Shown here: piece by piece, positions 45,913 through 54,568 of the stretch
Layout: every line of letters starts with the position of its first letter
Numbering within the stretch: position 1 is the first letter of the stretch
Origin: an uncultured Prevotellaceae bacterium
GTDB taxonomy: Bacteria; Bacteroidota; Bacteroidia; Bacteroidales; Bacteroidaceae
Assembly (NCBI GenBank): GCA_902778255.1
Contig: CACYXD010000005.1
Coordinates: forward strand, 179,585-243,584
Direction of reading: 5' to 3'
Length of the DNA stretch: 64,000 nt
Notes under the pieces: generated by a model
The model's database searches: none
Seen by the model: the letters and a program-made list of their open reading frames with translations, nothing else
Told to the model about the DNA's origin: nothing
Program-made: the position numbers and the translations under genes

Positions 45913-45950
45913 CCATAACTAAAATTATTAACTTTTCAAACTAACCAAAA

Positions 45951-47315
45951 ATGAAACACTTTAAATTTCTTTCATTGATGCTCATGGCAATAGTTGCTAT
46001 GTTTGCATTCACTGCTTGCGGCGACGATGAAAATCCTGGCACGAATAATGGTAACAAGATTACATCCGACCAGCTGATAGGCACTTGGTATGGCGTAGAT
46101 GAAAACTCTTCAAAGAAGATTAATCTCTTTGTCATGGATTTTACCACCAACGGAAAAGGACACTACGCAGAGTACAAGGCCAAGGCAGAAGAGAATTGGG
46201 TGTCACGCGATGCTCAGTCTGCCGACATGACTTGGACACTGACCAACGGCACACTTGTTGCTGACGTGAACGGTACTCCCCGTAAAGGTGATATTTTGAG
46301 TCTTAACGGTAATAAAATTACAGTTCGACGTTATTTGGAAGAAGGACGTACAGACGAAATTGTCATGACGCGTGTTAACAGTGCCAATGAGGTTATGCAG
46401 ATTTTCCAGCAAATGATAGCTGAGAAAAAAGGAGGACAACAGGGTGATGATATCAATCCCAGCGATGTTATAGGTTCATGGACAGCCGTCGCTTTTACTC
46501 CCGAAGGCCAAAGCAGAATTGTGCTTGACCGCAGTAAAGAAGAGCATTGGCCATATTGCCAGAGGTACGAAATTACTGCCAACGAGATTACTCAATATGC
46601 TATCAACTACCGTGGTAGTGAAGGATATCGTGGACGAGAGGAAAAGACATTGATAGGTAAATATCGTATCGAGGGAAATACCTTTATCATCTACGACTAT
46701 TATGAGGGCTACCACAATGTTAAAGACCACGAGGAGAATGGTGGAGGAACCATGTCGACAGAACCAATCCAGGCTACTATCAACCTCTCGAATTCAGTCT
46801 TCTATATTATCATCAACGGTTATGGAACCTATGAGTTGCAGAAAGGGGGAAATGTCATTGACGATGATTCAAACTATATCGAAAAGGATGCTACGCTTGT
46901 GGGTAAATGGGGCGTCACACGCATCACAGGTGCTGCCTACGACTTTAATAGCGGCACATTGGTTGAAAACTGGGACAACCATCCATCAAAAGACGATGTC
47001 AACACAGGCAAGGAAAGTCTGAAGTACGTGGAATTCACTTTTAACGATGACAAAACGTTCATACGCCAGGCCTTCAGTGAGGAGAAACGCGAATTCACTG
47101 AAATCATGCAAGGAACGTGGGAGGCCAATTTCTCAAAATATGAAGGAAAAGCCACTATCGGCGAGATGCAGATTCCCTTTGTCATACAGACGCTTACTGA
47201 GCAAAAGTTTGTCATGAAGATTGAAATGGTGGAAGAAGATTTCAGACCTCACGGCTCTGACAAGACTTTGAAGGTCAACTACAAGGAAACATTAGAGTTC
47301 GTTCGTCTCCAATAG
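45951..47315 (+). CDS. lipocalin-like lipoprotein, probably surface exposed
   Basis: A 454-residue lipoprotein: lipobox FAFTAC followed by GDDEN, the acidic start that favours surface display in Bacteroidota. It holds three related beta-barrel-like blocks, each beginning with a G-x-W segment (LIGTWYGVDENSS, VIGSWTAVAFTPEG, LVGKWGVTRITGAAYD), which suggests tandem lipocalin-like domains. No ligand can be inferred. It stands alone between terminators. Confidence 0.7.
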   Translation: MKHFKFLSLMLMAIVAMFAFTACGDDENPGTNNGNKITSDQLIGTWYGVDENSSKKINLFVMDFTTNGKGHYAEYKAKAEENWVSRDAQSADMTWTLTNGTLVADVNGTPRKGDILSLNGNKITVRRYLEEGRTDEIVMTRVNSANEVMQIFQQMIAEKKGGQQGDDINPSDVIGSWTAVAFTPEGQSRIVLDRSKEEHWPYCQRYEITANEITQYAINYRGSEGYRGREEKTLIGKYRIEGNTFIIYDYYEGYHNVKDHEENGGGTMSTEPIQATINLSNSVFYIIINGYGTYELQKGGNVIDDDSNYIEKDATLVGKWGVTRITGAAYDFNSGTLVENWDNHPSKDDVNTGKESLKYVEFTFNDDKTFIRQAFSEEKREFTEIMQGTWEANFSKYEGKATIGEMQIPFVIQTLTEQKFVMKIEMVEEDFRPHGSDKTLKVNYKETLEFVRLQ

Positions 47316-47340
47316 ACCACAGACCACTGATAATTGTATA

Positions 47341-47377
47341 AAGATGCAAGCAAAACAGATGGCTTGCATCTTTTTTT
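47341..47377 (+). terminator. rho-independent terminator
   Basis: AAGATGCAAGC (47341-47351) pairs with GCTTGCATCTT (47362-47372), followed by a T run. Typical strong terminator after the lipoprotein gene. Confidence 0.9.
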
Positions 47378-47411
47378 GTCAGAAAAGCATGGCTAATTGA
47401 AAACAATTCGT

Positions 47412-47419
47412 TACCTTTG
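47412..47419 (+). promoter_or_regulatory. -7 box of the fused oxidoreductase gene
   Basis: TACCTTTG, 42 bp before the start codon. No TTG was found at the usual distance. Confidence 0.5.
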
Positions 47420-47461
47420 CACTCCAAATAGAAACAGATTGAAATTTTCAAACAAATACTT

Positions 47462-49810
47462 ATGAACAAAATTGTTAGGAAAGAACAATTCTCTGAGAAA
47501 GTTTTCCTTTTCGAAATTGAGGCTCCACTGATTGCCCAGAGTCGTAAGGCAGGTAACTTTGTGATTGTGCGCGTAGGACAGAAAGGAGAGCGTATGCCCC
47601 TCACTATTGCTGGTGCCGACAAGGACAAGGGCACTATCACGCTGGTGGTACAGCAGGTAGGTCTCTCTTCCAAGAAACTGTGTATGCTGAATGAGGGTGA
47701 TTTCGTGACTGATATCGTAGGTCCTCTTGGAAATCCCACCCATATTGAGAAATTCGGCACAGTGGTTTGTGCTGGTGGTGGTCTGGGTGTTGCTCCAATG
47801 CTGCCTATTATCCAGGCGCTGAAGGCTGCTGGCAACCGTGTACTTTCTGTGATGGCAGGTCGTTCTAAGGACTTGATTATTTTGGAAGACAAGGTTCGTG
47901 AGAGTTCTGACGAGGTGATTATCATGACCGATGACGGCTCTTACGGCGAGAAAGGTGTCGTTACCGTGGGTATTGAGAAATTCATTGAACAGGAGCATGT
48001 GGACAAGGTGTTCGCTATTGGTCCTCCAATCATGATGAAATTCTCAAACCTCACCGCTCAGAAACACAATATTCCTTGTGAGGTGTCGCTCAACACTATC
48101 ATGGTAGATGGTACTGGTATGTGCGGCGCTTGTCGTCTGACGATTGGTGGCAAGACCAAGTTCGTATGTATCGATGGCCCAGAGTTTGACGGCGCCCTGG
48201 TTGACTGGGACGAGATGTTCAAGCGTATGGGAACCTTCAAGAAGGCCGAGCAGGATGAGATGGAACATTTCCAAGAGCATCTGGATGGAAAGGAAGAGGT
48301 GAAGGTGAAGAGTGAGGTATCTGCTACCTCCCAAACTAAAGCCTCTGTTGATCCTATAGAAGTTCTCACCGACCGTGATGCTGAGTGGCGTAAGGAACTC
48401 CGTGCTTCAATGAAGCCCAAGGAGCGCACGCAGATTGAGCGTGTAAAGATGCCTGAGCTCGACCCCGTTTATCGTGCAACCACACGTACTGAGGAAGTCA
48501 ACATCGGTCTGACCAAGGATATGGCGATGACAGAGGCTAAGCGTTGTCTGGACTGTGCCAAACCTACCTGTGTTGAGGGTTGTCCTGTGAATATCAATAT
48601 TCCTTCGTTCGTGAAGAATATCGAGCGTGGTGATTTCCTGGCTGCTGCTAAGGTGCTGAAGAATACATCTGCCTTGCCTGCCGTCTGTGGTCGTGTTTGT
48701 CCGCAGGAGAAGCAATGCGAGAGCAAGTGTATTCATCTTAAAATGAACGAACCCGCTGTGGCTATCGGTTATCTGGAGCGCTTTGCTGCGGACTACGAGC
48801 GCGAGAGCGGAAACATCTCGCTGCCAGAGATCGCTCCTTCTAACGGCATCAAGATAGCTGTCGTGGGCTCTGGTCCTGCCGGACTGAGTTTCGCTGGCGA
48901 TATGGTGAAGAAGGGTTATGATGTATATGTCTTCGAGGCGCTTCACGAGATTGGCGGTGTGCTGAAATATGGTATCCCTGAGTTCCGCCTGCCCAATAAG
49001 ATTGTGGATGTGGAGATTGAGAACCTGTCGAAGATGGGTGTTCATTTCCAGACTGATGTGATCGTAGGTAAGACTATCAGCGTGGAGAAACTCGAGCAGC
49101 AAGGCTTCAAGGGCATCTTTGTTGGTTCAGGTGCAGGTCTGCCTAACTTTATGAATATCCCTGGCGAGAATGCTATCAACATCATGTCAAGTAACGAATA
49201 CCTGACTCGTGTGAACTTGATGGATGCTGCTAATCCTACTACCGATACGCCTATTAATCTGGGTAAGAAAGTGCTTGTAGTGGGTGGCGGTAACACCGCT
49301 ATGGACTCTTGTCGTACGGCTAAGCGCTTGGGCGCTGAGGTAACATTGGTTTATCGTCGTAGCGAACAGGAGATGCCTGCCCGTCTGGAGGAGGTGAAGC
49401 ACGCCAAGGAAGAGGGTATCAACTTCCTCTGTCTGCATAATCCTATCGAGTATCTGGCTGACGAGGCTGGTGCTGTGAAAGCTGCCGTGCTGCAGGTGAT
49501 GGAGCTTGGTGAGCCCGATGCTAGCGGACGTCGCAGTCCTGTTCCTGTTGAGGGTAAGACGGTGACACTCGATGTTGATCAGGTGGTTGTAGCTGTCGGC
49601 GTTAGTCCTAACCCATTGGTTCCAAAGAGTATCGAGGGACTGGAGCTGGGCCGTAAGAACACTATCGTGGTCAATGAGGGTATGCAGTCTAACCGTGCTG
49701 AGATCTTCGCCGGAGGTGATATCGTGCGTGGTGGCGCTACTGTTATCCTGGCTATGGGTGATGGTCGTCGTGCTGCTCAGAATATGGATGAATATCTACA
49801 GAAGAAATAG
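47462..49810 (+). CDS. fused ferredoxin-NADP reductase-like / GltD-like flavoprotein (NfnAB/SudAB type)
   Basis: A 782-residue fusion. The N-terminal ~270 residues are a PyrK/DHODB-type electron-transfer module: FAD region (GERMPLTIA), GGGLGVAPMLP and 2Fe-2S cysteines (MVDGTGMCGACRLT...FVC). After a linker (about 275-330) comes a glutamate-synthase-small-subunit-like part with two 4Fe-4S sets (CLDCAKPTCVEGCP; CGRVCPQEKQCESKC), an FAD site (VGSGPAGLSFAG) and an NAD(P)H site (VVGGGNTAMDSC). Separate homologues form NADH-dependent ferredoxin:NADP oxidoreductase or sulfide dehydrogenase. No glutamate synthase large subunit is nearby. Confidence 0.9.
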   Translation: MNKIVRKEQFSEKVFLFEIEAPLIAQSRKAGNFVIVRVGQKGERMPLTIAGADKDKGTITLVVQQVGLSSKKLCMLNEGDFVTDIVGPLGNPTHIEKFGTVVCAGGGLGVAPMLPIIQALKAAGNRVLSVMAGRSKDLIILEDKVRESSDEVIIMTDDGSYGEKGVVTVGIEKFIEQEHVDKVFAIGPPIMMKFSNLTAQKHNIPCEVSLNTIMVDGTGMCGACRLTIGGKTKFVCIDGPEFDGALVDWDEMFKRMGTFKKAEQDEMEHFQEHLDGKEEVKVKSEVSATSQTKASVDPIEVLTDRDAEWRKELRASMKPKERTQIERVKMPELDPVYRATTRTEEVNIGLTKDMAMTEAKRCLDCAKPTCVEGCPVNINIPSFVKNIERGDFLAAAKVLKNTSALPAVCGRVCPQEKQCESKCIHLKMNEPAVAIGYLERFAADYERESGNISLPEIAPSNGIKIAVVGSGPAGLSFAGDMVKKGYDVYVFEALHEIGGVLKYGIPEFRLPNKIVDVEIENLSKMGVHFQTDVIVGKTISVEKLEQQGFKGIFVGSGAGLPNFMNIPGENAINIMSSNEYLTRVNLMDAANPTTDTPINLGKKVLVVGGGNTAMDSCRTAKRLGAEVTLVYRRSEQEMPARLEEVKHAKEEGINFLCLHNPIEYLADEAGAVKAAVLQVMELGEPDASGRRSPVPVEGKTVTLDVDQVVVAVGVSPNPLVPKSIEGLELGRKNTIVVNEGMQSNRAEIFAGGDIVRGGATVILAMGDGRRAAQNMDEYLQKK

Positions 49811-49843
49811 TGGGTCTTGCGGTTCTCCCGCAAGAATTAGATT

Positions 49844-50212
49844 ATGAATGGATTTTATACCATCCTTTTGCTCATACTAAGCAACGTCTTCATGACGCTT
49901 GCTTGGTATGGGCATTTGAAACTTCAGGAATCTGGCACATCCAGCCATTGGCCCCTCATCGGCGTGATACTCTTCTCCTGGGGTATCGCTTTTTTTGAAT
50001 ATTGTTGTCAGGTGCCTGCCAATCGCATCGGCTTTGTTGAAAACGGAGGTCCCTTCAATCTTATTCAGCTGAAGGTCATCCAGGAGTGTATCTCGCTGGC
50101 TGTGTTCTGCATCATTGCCAACATTATGTTTCAGGACACCTACCTGCACTGGAACCATATCCTGGCCTTTTTCCTTATCATCTGTGCCGTTTATCTCGTT
50201 TTCATGAAATGA
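49844..50212 (+). CDS. DMT-family small membrane protein (DUF486)
   Basis: A 122-residue membrane protein with four hydrophobic helices (about residues 4-22, 38-56, 80-98 and 104-120) and the DUF486 signature segment FSWGIAFFEYCCQVPANRIG. Half-size members of this type probably act as dimers. Transport is unproven. Its stop overlaps the next start (ATGA). Confidence 0.85.
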   Translation: MNGFYTILLLILSNVFMTLAWYGHLKLQESGTSSHWPLIGVILFSWGIAFFEYCCQVPANRIGFVENGGPFNLIQLKVIQECISLAVFCIIANIMFQDTYLHWNHILAFFLIICAVYLVFMK

Positions 50213-50934
50213 AGACAGAGACAGACTATTTGGAAAAACGTATTCGCGAACGCTTTGTAAAAGCTTTTGTCACTTACCATCTTCTTGAGGATGGTGATCA
50301 TGTTCTTGTGGGCTTGTCTGGTGGAAAAGACTCACTTTGTCTGCTTGAGATGCTAGGCAAACGTGCAAAGATTGATCAACCCCAATTCCGTGTTGAGGCT
50401 ATCCATGTGCGTATGGAGAATATTTCGTACGAGACATCCACTGATTATCTTGAGCATTTTTGCAAGGATCTCGGCGTACCTCTTCATATTGTTACCACCA
50501 GTTTCGAGACCTCTGACAAGAAGCCGCCTTGCTTTCTTTGTTCGTGGAATCGCCGTAAGCAGCTCTTTAACTTGGCGCAGGAGCTGGGGTGCAACAAAAT
50601 TGCCTTAGGGCATCATCAGGATGACCTGTTGCATACCTGCTTGATGAACCAGTTTTATCAGGGACGTTTCGACACAATGCCAGCCTTGCTGAAAATGCGG
50701 AAGATGCCCTTGAGTATCATTCGTCCGCTATGTATGGTCGAAGAAGAGAATATCCGTCGCTATGCAGAACTGCGAGGCTATGAGAAGCAGCTGAAGCTTT
50801 GTCCTTACGAGACAGATTCTCATCGTGATGATATGCGACAGCTTTTTGAGCAGATTCAACAGATGAACCCAGAGGCTCGTCATAGTCTTTGGAATGCGAT
50901 TGTTCGGGCAGGTAAACTCGTTGATATTTCTTAA
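50209..50934 (+). CDS. TtcA/TilS-family PP-loop tRNA-modifying ATPase
   Basis: A 241-residue N-type ATP pyrophosphatase. The PP-loop is VGLSGGKDSLCLLEML (about residues 35-41). Two close cysteines (PPCFLCSWNRR) and a later one (LKLCPYETD) fit the 4Fe-4S site of TtcA, which thiolates cytidine 32 of tRNA, and ALGHHQDDLLHT is the TtcA-type helix. The ATG at 50209 overlapping the upstream stop is chosen; longer in-frame sequence upstream lies in another gene. A related tRNA-thiolation role is the alternative. Confidence 0.85.
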   Translation: MKTETDYLEKRIRERFVKAFVTYHLLEDGDHVLVGLSGGKDSLCLLEMLGKRAKIDQPQFRVEAIHVRMENISYETSTDYLEHFCKDLGVPLHIVTTSFETSDKKPPCFLCSWNRRKQLFNLAQELGCNKIALGHHQDDLLHTCLMNQFYQGRFDTMPALLKMRKMPLSIIRPLCMVEEENIRRYAELRGYEKQLKLCPYETDSHRDDMRQLFEQIQQMNPEARHSLWNAIVRAGKLVDIS

Positions 50935-50942
50935 ATTCAGTT

Positions 50943-50977
50943 AATTATCAATTGTCATTTTTCAATTATCAATTATA
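50943..50977 (+). repeat. AATTATC heptamer array, five units
   Basis: AATTATC, AATTGTC, ATTTTTC, AATTATC, AATTATA, exact 7-bp period, ending 5 bp before the next -7 box. Confidence 0.8.
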
Positions 50978-50982
50978 ATTCG

Positions 50983-50990
50983 TAACTTTG
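50983..50990 (+). promoter_or_regulatory. -7 box of the PD40 protein gene
   Basis: TAACTTTG, 25 bp before the ATG at 51016. The -33 position lies in the heptamer array. Confidence 0.55.
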
Positions 50991-51015
50991 CTTTTTAAAG
51001 TTGATAATTGAAGCA

Positions 51016-52077
51016 ATGAAAAGATACTTTTTAATTATTCTTGCCATTCTTGTCATGATACCTTCTGTTGATGCACAGACAGGTAAGAAGGGAGTTAGGG
51101 CAAAGAAATCAAAGAAACCAAAGAAAGAAGTTGTGGTCGAGGATCCTCGTATTGCGCAAATGCTGGCAGCTACACAGCAAATTATGTTTATTGACAGTAT
51201 AGTGGCCAACATGCGCGATTTCATGCGTCACATACCTCTTTCATCGGATGCTGGCCTTGCTGAGCAAAATGACACCTTAGGGCAGTTTACCAATGAGTTG
51301 CGTGACCATAGACTTACCGTAAGATATGATGTGAAAGATTCGGCCTGCCATATCTATCAGAGCGACTATATTGCCAACACCTGGACACCATTGGTACGCG
51401 TACAAGGTATTTCGGATTCGTCAGCTAATTACCCTTTCTTGATGCCCGATGGTATTACGCTTTATTATGCTCAGAAAGGTGAAAACAGTATTGGTGGTTA
51501 CGACCTTTTTGTCACGCGATATGATAGCGAAGTGGGGGCCTTTTTGCGTCCGGAAAATATTGGGATGCCTTTCTCCTCAACAGCCAACGATTATTTCTAT
51601 GCAATTGATGAAGCCAATAATCTGGGCTATTTTGTGACTGACCGTCGTCAGCCTAATGGAAAGGTTTGTATCTATATCTTTGAACCCAATCAGACGCGCA
51701 AGATTTATCAGTCGGAGGCGTATGCCGAACCGCAGCTTCGTGCTCTTGCTGATATCAGTAAGATATCCGACACATGGTCAAATAAATCACAGCGCAAGTT
51801 GGCACTTGACCGTTTGGCAGAAGCTAAGAAGAATACTATTACTGCTGCAAAGTCGAATACGCCTAAAAACGAGTTGGAGCAGTTGCGCCATCAGGCAGAA
51901 GTGTTAGAGAAAGCCCTTCTTTTAGCACGCAATTATTACGCCCGTGCGTCAGAGAGCGAGCGTCAGTCGCTCCGTTCTGAGATACTTAATAGCGAAAAGG
52001 AGCTTGAGACGCTTCAATTGGAAATCCGTAGTGCAGAAAAAGCACAGCGTAATGCTATGTATAAAAATAACAACTAA
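51016..52077 (+). CDS. secreted PD40/TolB-like propeller protein with C-terminal coiled coil
   Basis: A 353-residue exported protein (signal peptide ending VDAQ) with a very basic segment just after (KKGVRAKKSKKPKKE). Residues about 95-235 show WD40/PD40-like blades (YPFLMPDGITLYYAQKG; GYDLFVTRYD; DYFYAIDEANNLGYFVTDR). The last ~100 residues form a long Leu/Glu/Gln-rich helix. Similar propellers occur in PorE/OmpA-type envelope proteins. No enzyme motif. The ATG at 51016 is preferred to an upstream TTG at the promoter. Confidence 0.75.
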   Translation: MKRYFLIILAILVMIPSVDAQTGKKGVRAKKSKKPKKEVVVEDPRIAQMLAATQQIMFIDSIVANMRDFMRHIPLSSDAGLAEQNDTLGQFTNELRDHRLTVRYDVKDSACHIYQSDYIANTWTPLVRVQGISDSSANYPFLMPDGITLYYAQKGENSIGGYDLFVTRYDSEVGAFLRPENIGMPFSSTANDYFYAIDEANNLGYFVTDRRQPNGKVCIYIFEPNQTRKIYQSEAYAEPQLRALADISKISDTWSNKSQRKLALDRLAEAKKNTITAAKSNTPKNELEQLRHQAEVLEKALLLARNYYARASESERQSLRSEILNSEKELETLQLEIRSAEKAQRNAMYKNNN

Positions 52078-52092
52078 CAAATCCTTATAGTT

Positions 52093-52974
52093 ATGACAAA
52101 CAACAAGAAAATCTTTGCACCCTCTGAGTTGATTATCAATGAGGATGGTTCATGTTTCCACCTCCACCTGAAGCCAAAATATTTGGCCGACCGTGTGGTG
52201 TTGGTAGGTGACCCTGCCCGTGTGAATACTGTTGCTGCGCATTTCGATACGATAGAACATGAGGTTAGCAGTCGTGAGTTCCACACCATCACTGGTACCT
52301 ATAAAGGCAAACGCATCACTTGTCAGAGTCACGGCATTGGCTGCGACAATATAGATATAGTGGTCAACGAGCTCGACACGCTGGCAAACATCGACTATAA
52401 TACCCGTACTGAGAAAAAAGAGCACCGCACGCTCACAATGGTACGTATCGGTACCTGCGGCGGTTTGCAGCCCTTTACGCCTGTAGGCACCTTCATTGCT
52501 TCTGTGAAGAGCATTGGCTTCGATGGTTTGCTCAACTACTATGCCGGACGCAATGTGGTGTGTGACGTGCCCATGGAGAAGGCTTTCTGCGAGCACATGA
52601 AGTGGGCCCCCATCAAAGGAACACCTTATGTGGCTGTGGCCGATGCCGATCTGATTGAGCAGGTGGCTGGCGACGATATGGTGCGTGGTTATACCGTTGC
52701 CTGTGGTGGTTTCTATGGCCCTCAGGGACGCCAGTTGCGCGCTGATATTGCCGACCCGCAGCAGAACGAGAAGATTGAGGCATTCGAATATGAAGGCATG
52801 AAGATTTGCAACTTCGAGATGGAGTCTTCGGCCCTTGCAGGCTTGGCTTCTCTGCTCGGCCATCGTGCAATGACCTGCTGTATGGTCATTGCCAACCGCT
52901 ATGCCAAGGAGATGAACACCGAATACAAGAACTCTATCGACACCCTGATTCAGAAAGTACTCGATCGCATTTAA
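52093..52974 (+). CDS. nucleoside phosphorylase (uridine phosphorylase-like)
   Basis: A 293-residue member of the PNP/UDP family that splits nucleosides with phosphate. Visible features are VVLVGDPARVNTVAAHFD (phosphate site), SHGIGCDNIDIVVNEL, RIGTCGGLQPFTPVGTF and FEMESSALAGLASLLGHRA, where the ribose-binding Met-Glu lies. The base preference cannot be told; uridine is the likeliest by overall resemblance. mnmE begins directly at its stop. Confidence 0.88.
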   Translation: MTNNKKIFAPSELIINEDGSCFHLHLKPKYLADRVVLVGDPARVNTVAAHFDTIEHEVSSREFHTITGTYKGKRITCQSHGIGCDNIDIVVNELDTLANIDYNTRTEKKEHRTLTMVRIGTCGGLQPFTPVGTFIASVKSIGFDGLLNYYAGRNVVCDVPMEKAFCEHMKWAPIKGTPYVAVADADLIEQVAGDDMVRGYTVACGGFYGPQGRQLRADIADPQQNEKIEAFEYEGMKICNFEMESSALAGLASLLGHRAMTCCMVIANRYAKEMNTEYKNSIDTLIQKVLDRI

Positions 52975-54273
52975 ATGAACGATACAATATGTGCATTGGC
53001 TACCGCCCCTGGTGGCGCATTAGGAATCATCAGAATCTCAGGCACTCAGTCGCTTGAGATTCTTTCTCGTATATTCACCAGAGACATCACAGTGGCTCAG
53101 CCTAACACCATCCACTACGGACACATCGTCGAGTGTGTGGCAATTTCGTCGTCACAAATCATCGACGAGGCGATGGTCAGCATTTTTCGCGCACCTCACT
53201 CCTATACAGGCGAGGACAGCGTGGAGATCTCCTGTCACGGCTCGCGCTATATATTAAATAAGGTGTTGGAACTGTTGGTTCAGCATGGCTGTAGGATGGC
53301 AGGCCCTGGCGAGTTCACCATGCGTGCCTATCTCAACGGCAAGATGGACCTCTCGCAGGCCGAGGCCGTGGCCGACCTCATAGCTTCAAGCAATAAGACC
53401 ACGCATCAGATGGCTATGAGCCAGTTGCGTGGACATTTCTCTTCCGAACTGTCTCGTCTGCGTGAGAAACTCCTGAAGCTTACCTCATTATTGGAACTCG
53501 AACTCGACTTCTCTGACCACGAAGACCTGGAGTTTGCCGATCGTACCGAACTCCTTACCATAGCCACAGATATCAATACTCGCATCACCCGTCTGGCACA
53601 GTCTTTTGAGACTGGTAATGCCCTGAAAAACGGCATCCCTGTGGCCATCGTCGGTGCACCAAATGTTGGTAAGAGTACACTCCTGAATGCGTTGGTTGGC
53701 GAAGAACGTGCGATTGTTAGCGACATACAAGGTACTACGCGCGACGCTATTGAAGATACCATCCAACTGGGAGGCATCACCTTCCGCTTCATTGATACGG
53801 CAGGCATCCGTCATACCGACGACAAAATTGAGAATCTTGGCATCGAGCGCTCTAAAGCTGCTGCCCAGCGTGCTCGTATCATCCTACTGATGACCCAGCC
53901 TGGCGTACCTTATCCGGATGTGCCTATTCGTGAGGACCAAACCGTTATCCGCATAGAAAACAAATCAGAGACTTTTCAGGCTAAGTATGGTGTGGGGCTT
54001 GACCTGCTGTGTCAACAACTCATAGAAGCAGCTCCAAAGGCTGATGATAGTGATGTCATTGTAACATCGGCCCGTCAGTATGAAGCGCTCATCCAAGCCC
54101 ATGAAAACTTGCAGAGAGTCATCGATGGACTCATGATGCAGCTCAGTGGCGACCTACTTGCAGAAGACCTTCGTCTCGTCCTTTCAAATCTCGCGGAAAT
54201 TACAGGTCAGAGACAAATCACGCCTCAAGAGACTCTCAACAATATCTTCTCCCATTTCTGCGTGGGAAAGTAA
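52975..54273 (+). CDS. mnmE: tRNA modification GTPase MnmE with atypical G4 motif
   Basis: MnmE works with MnmG to build carboxymethylaminomethyl groups on uridine 34. The 432-residue protein has the N-terminal folate-binding domain (ICALATAPGGALGIIRISG; HSYTGEDSVEISCHGS), a helical domain, an inserted G domain with G1 GAPNVGKST, G2 GTTRDAIED, G3 DTAGIR, and the C-terminal FCVGK whose Cys ends the family. The G4 NKxD, which fixes guanine specificity, appears as NKSE (in RIENKSETF). The stretch before it is also short, which explains the reduced length. Confidence 0.93.
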   Translation: MNDTICALATAPGGALGIIRISGTQSLEILSRIFTRDITVAQPNTIHYGHIVECVAISSSQIIDEAMVSIFRAPHSYTGEDSVEISCHGSRYILNKVLELLVQHGCRMAGPGEFTMRAYLNGKMDLSQAEAVADLIASSNKTTHQMAMSQLRGHFSSELSRLREKLLKLTSLLELELDFSDHEDLEFADRTELLTIATDINTRITRLAQSFETGNALKNGIPVAIVGAPNVGKSTLLNALVGEERAIVSDIQGTTRDAIEDTIQLGGITFRFIDTAGIRHTDDKIENLGIERSKAAAQRARIILLMTQPGVPYPDVPIREDQTVIRIENKSETFQAKYGVGLDLLCQQLIEAAPKADDSDVIVTSARQYEALIQAHENLQRVIDGLMMQLSGDLLAEDLRLVLSNLAEITGQRQITPQETLNNIFSHFCVGK

Positions 54274-54316
54274 ATCCCGATTAGCATCGATTACAATCAA
54301 TCACAAAATATCACGT

Positions 54317-54347
54317 AAGGCGTTTATTATGAGCGCCTTTTCTTTTT
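54317..54347 (+). terminator. terminator after mnmE
   Basis: AAGGCG (54317-54322) and CGCCTT (54334-54339) form a hairpin followed by a T-rich run. It marks the end of the core region; mobile-element features begin right after. Confidence 0.7.
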
Positions 54348-54361
54348 GCGTGCTTTTTTAG

Positions 54362-54519
54362 TAAAGTCCGTTATAAATCGTTTTTGCTCGACTTTTTGTA
54401 CCGCTCCTGTACCGCCTCCTCAGAAAAAGCCATTATAATAACGGCGGAGGTTAGCGAGATAGTAGAAGAATTTCACGATGGTGCACGATGGTTCACGATG
54501 ATACACGATAAAGTCCGTT
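54362..54519. repeat. 11-bp direct repeats and four 10-bp CACGATG iterons at the element's left end
   Basis: TAAAGTCCGTT occurs at 54362-54372 and 54509-54519. Just inside the second copy, four 10-bp units with the core CACGATG/A (54474-54483, 54484-54493, 54494-54503, 54504-54513) lie head to tail. This is the left part of the 295-bp gap between mnmE and the element's first gene. Such sites often bind recombination directionality factors or the integrase arm domain; that role is inference. Confidence 0.65.
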
Positions 54520-54568
54520 GTCATTGTCCATTGTAATCCACATATTATTAACAAAAAAATGAGTAAAA

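Noticed and set aside
49815-49835. Terminator after the fused flavoprotein gene
   Set aside because: A TCTTGCG/CGCAAGA hairpin exists but has no T run, and the next genes are close and on the same strand, so read-through is likelier.
50086-50208. Longer TtcA-like protein starting at 50086
   Set aside because: The extra part is out-of-frame sequence of the DUF486 gene; the ATG at 50209 overlaps that gene's stop and opens the conserved protein.
54274-54568. tRNA gene as integration target
   Set aside because: No cloverleaf or T-arm sequence is visible between mnmE and the element.
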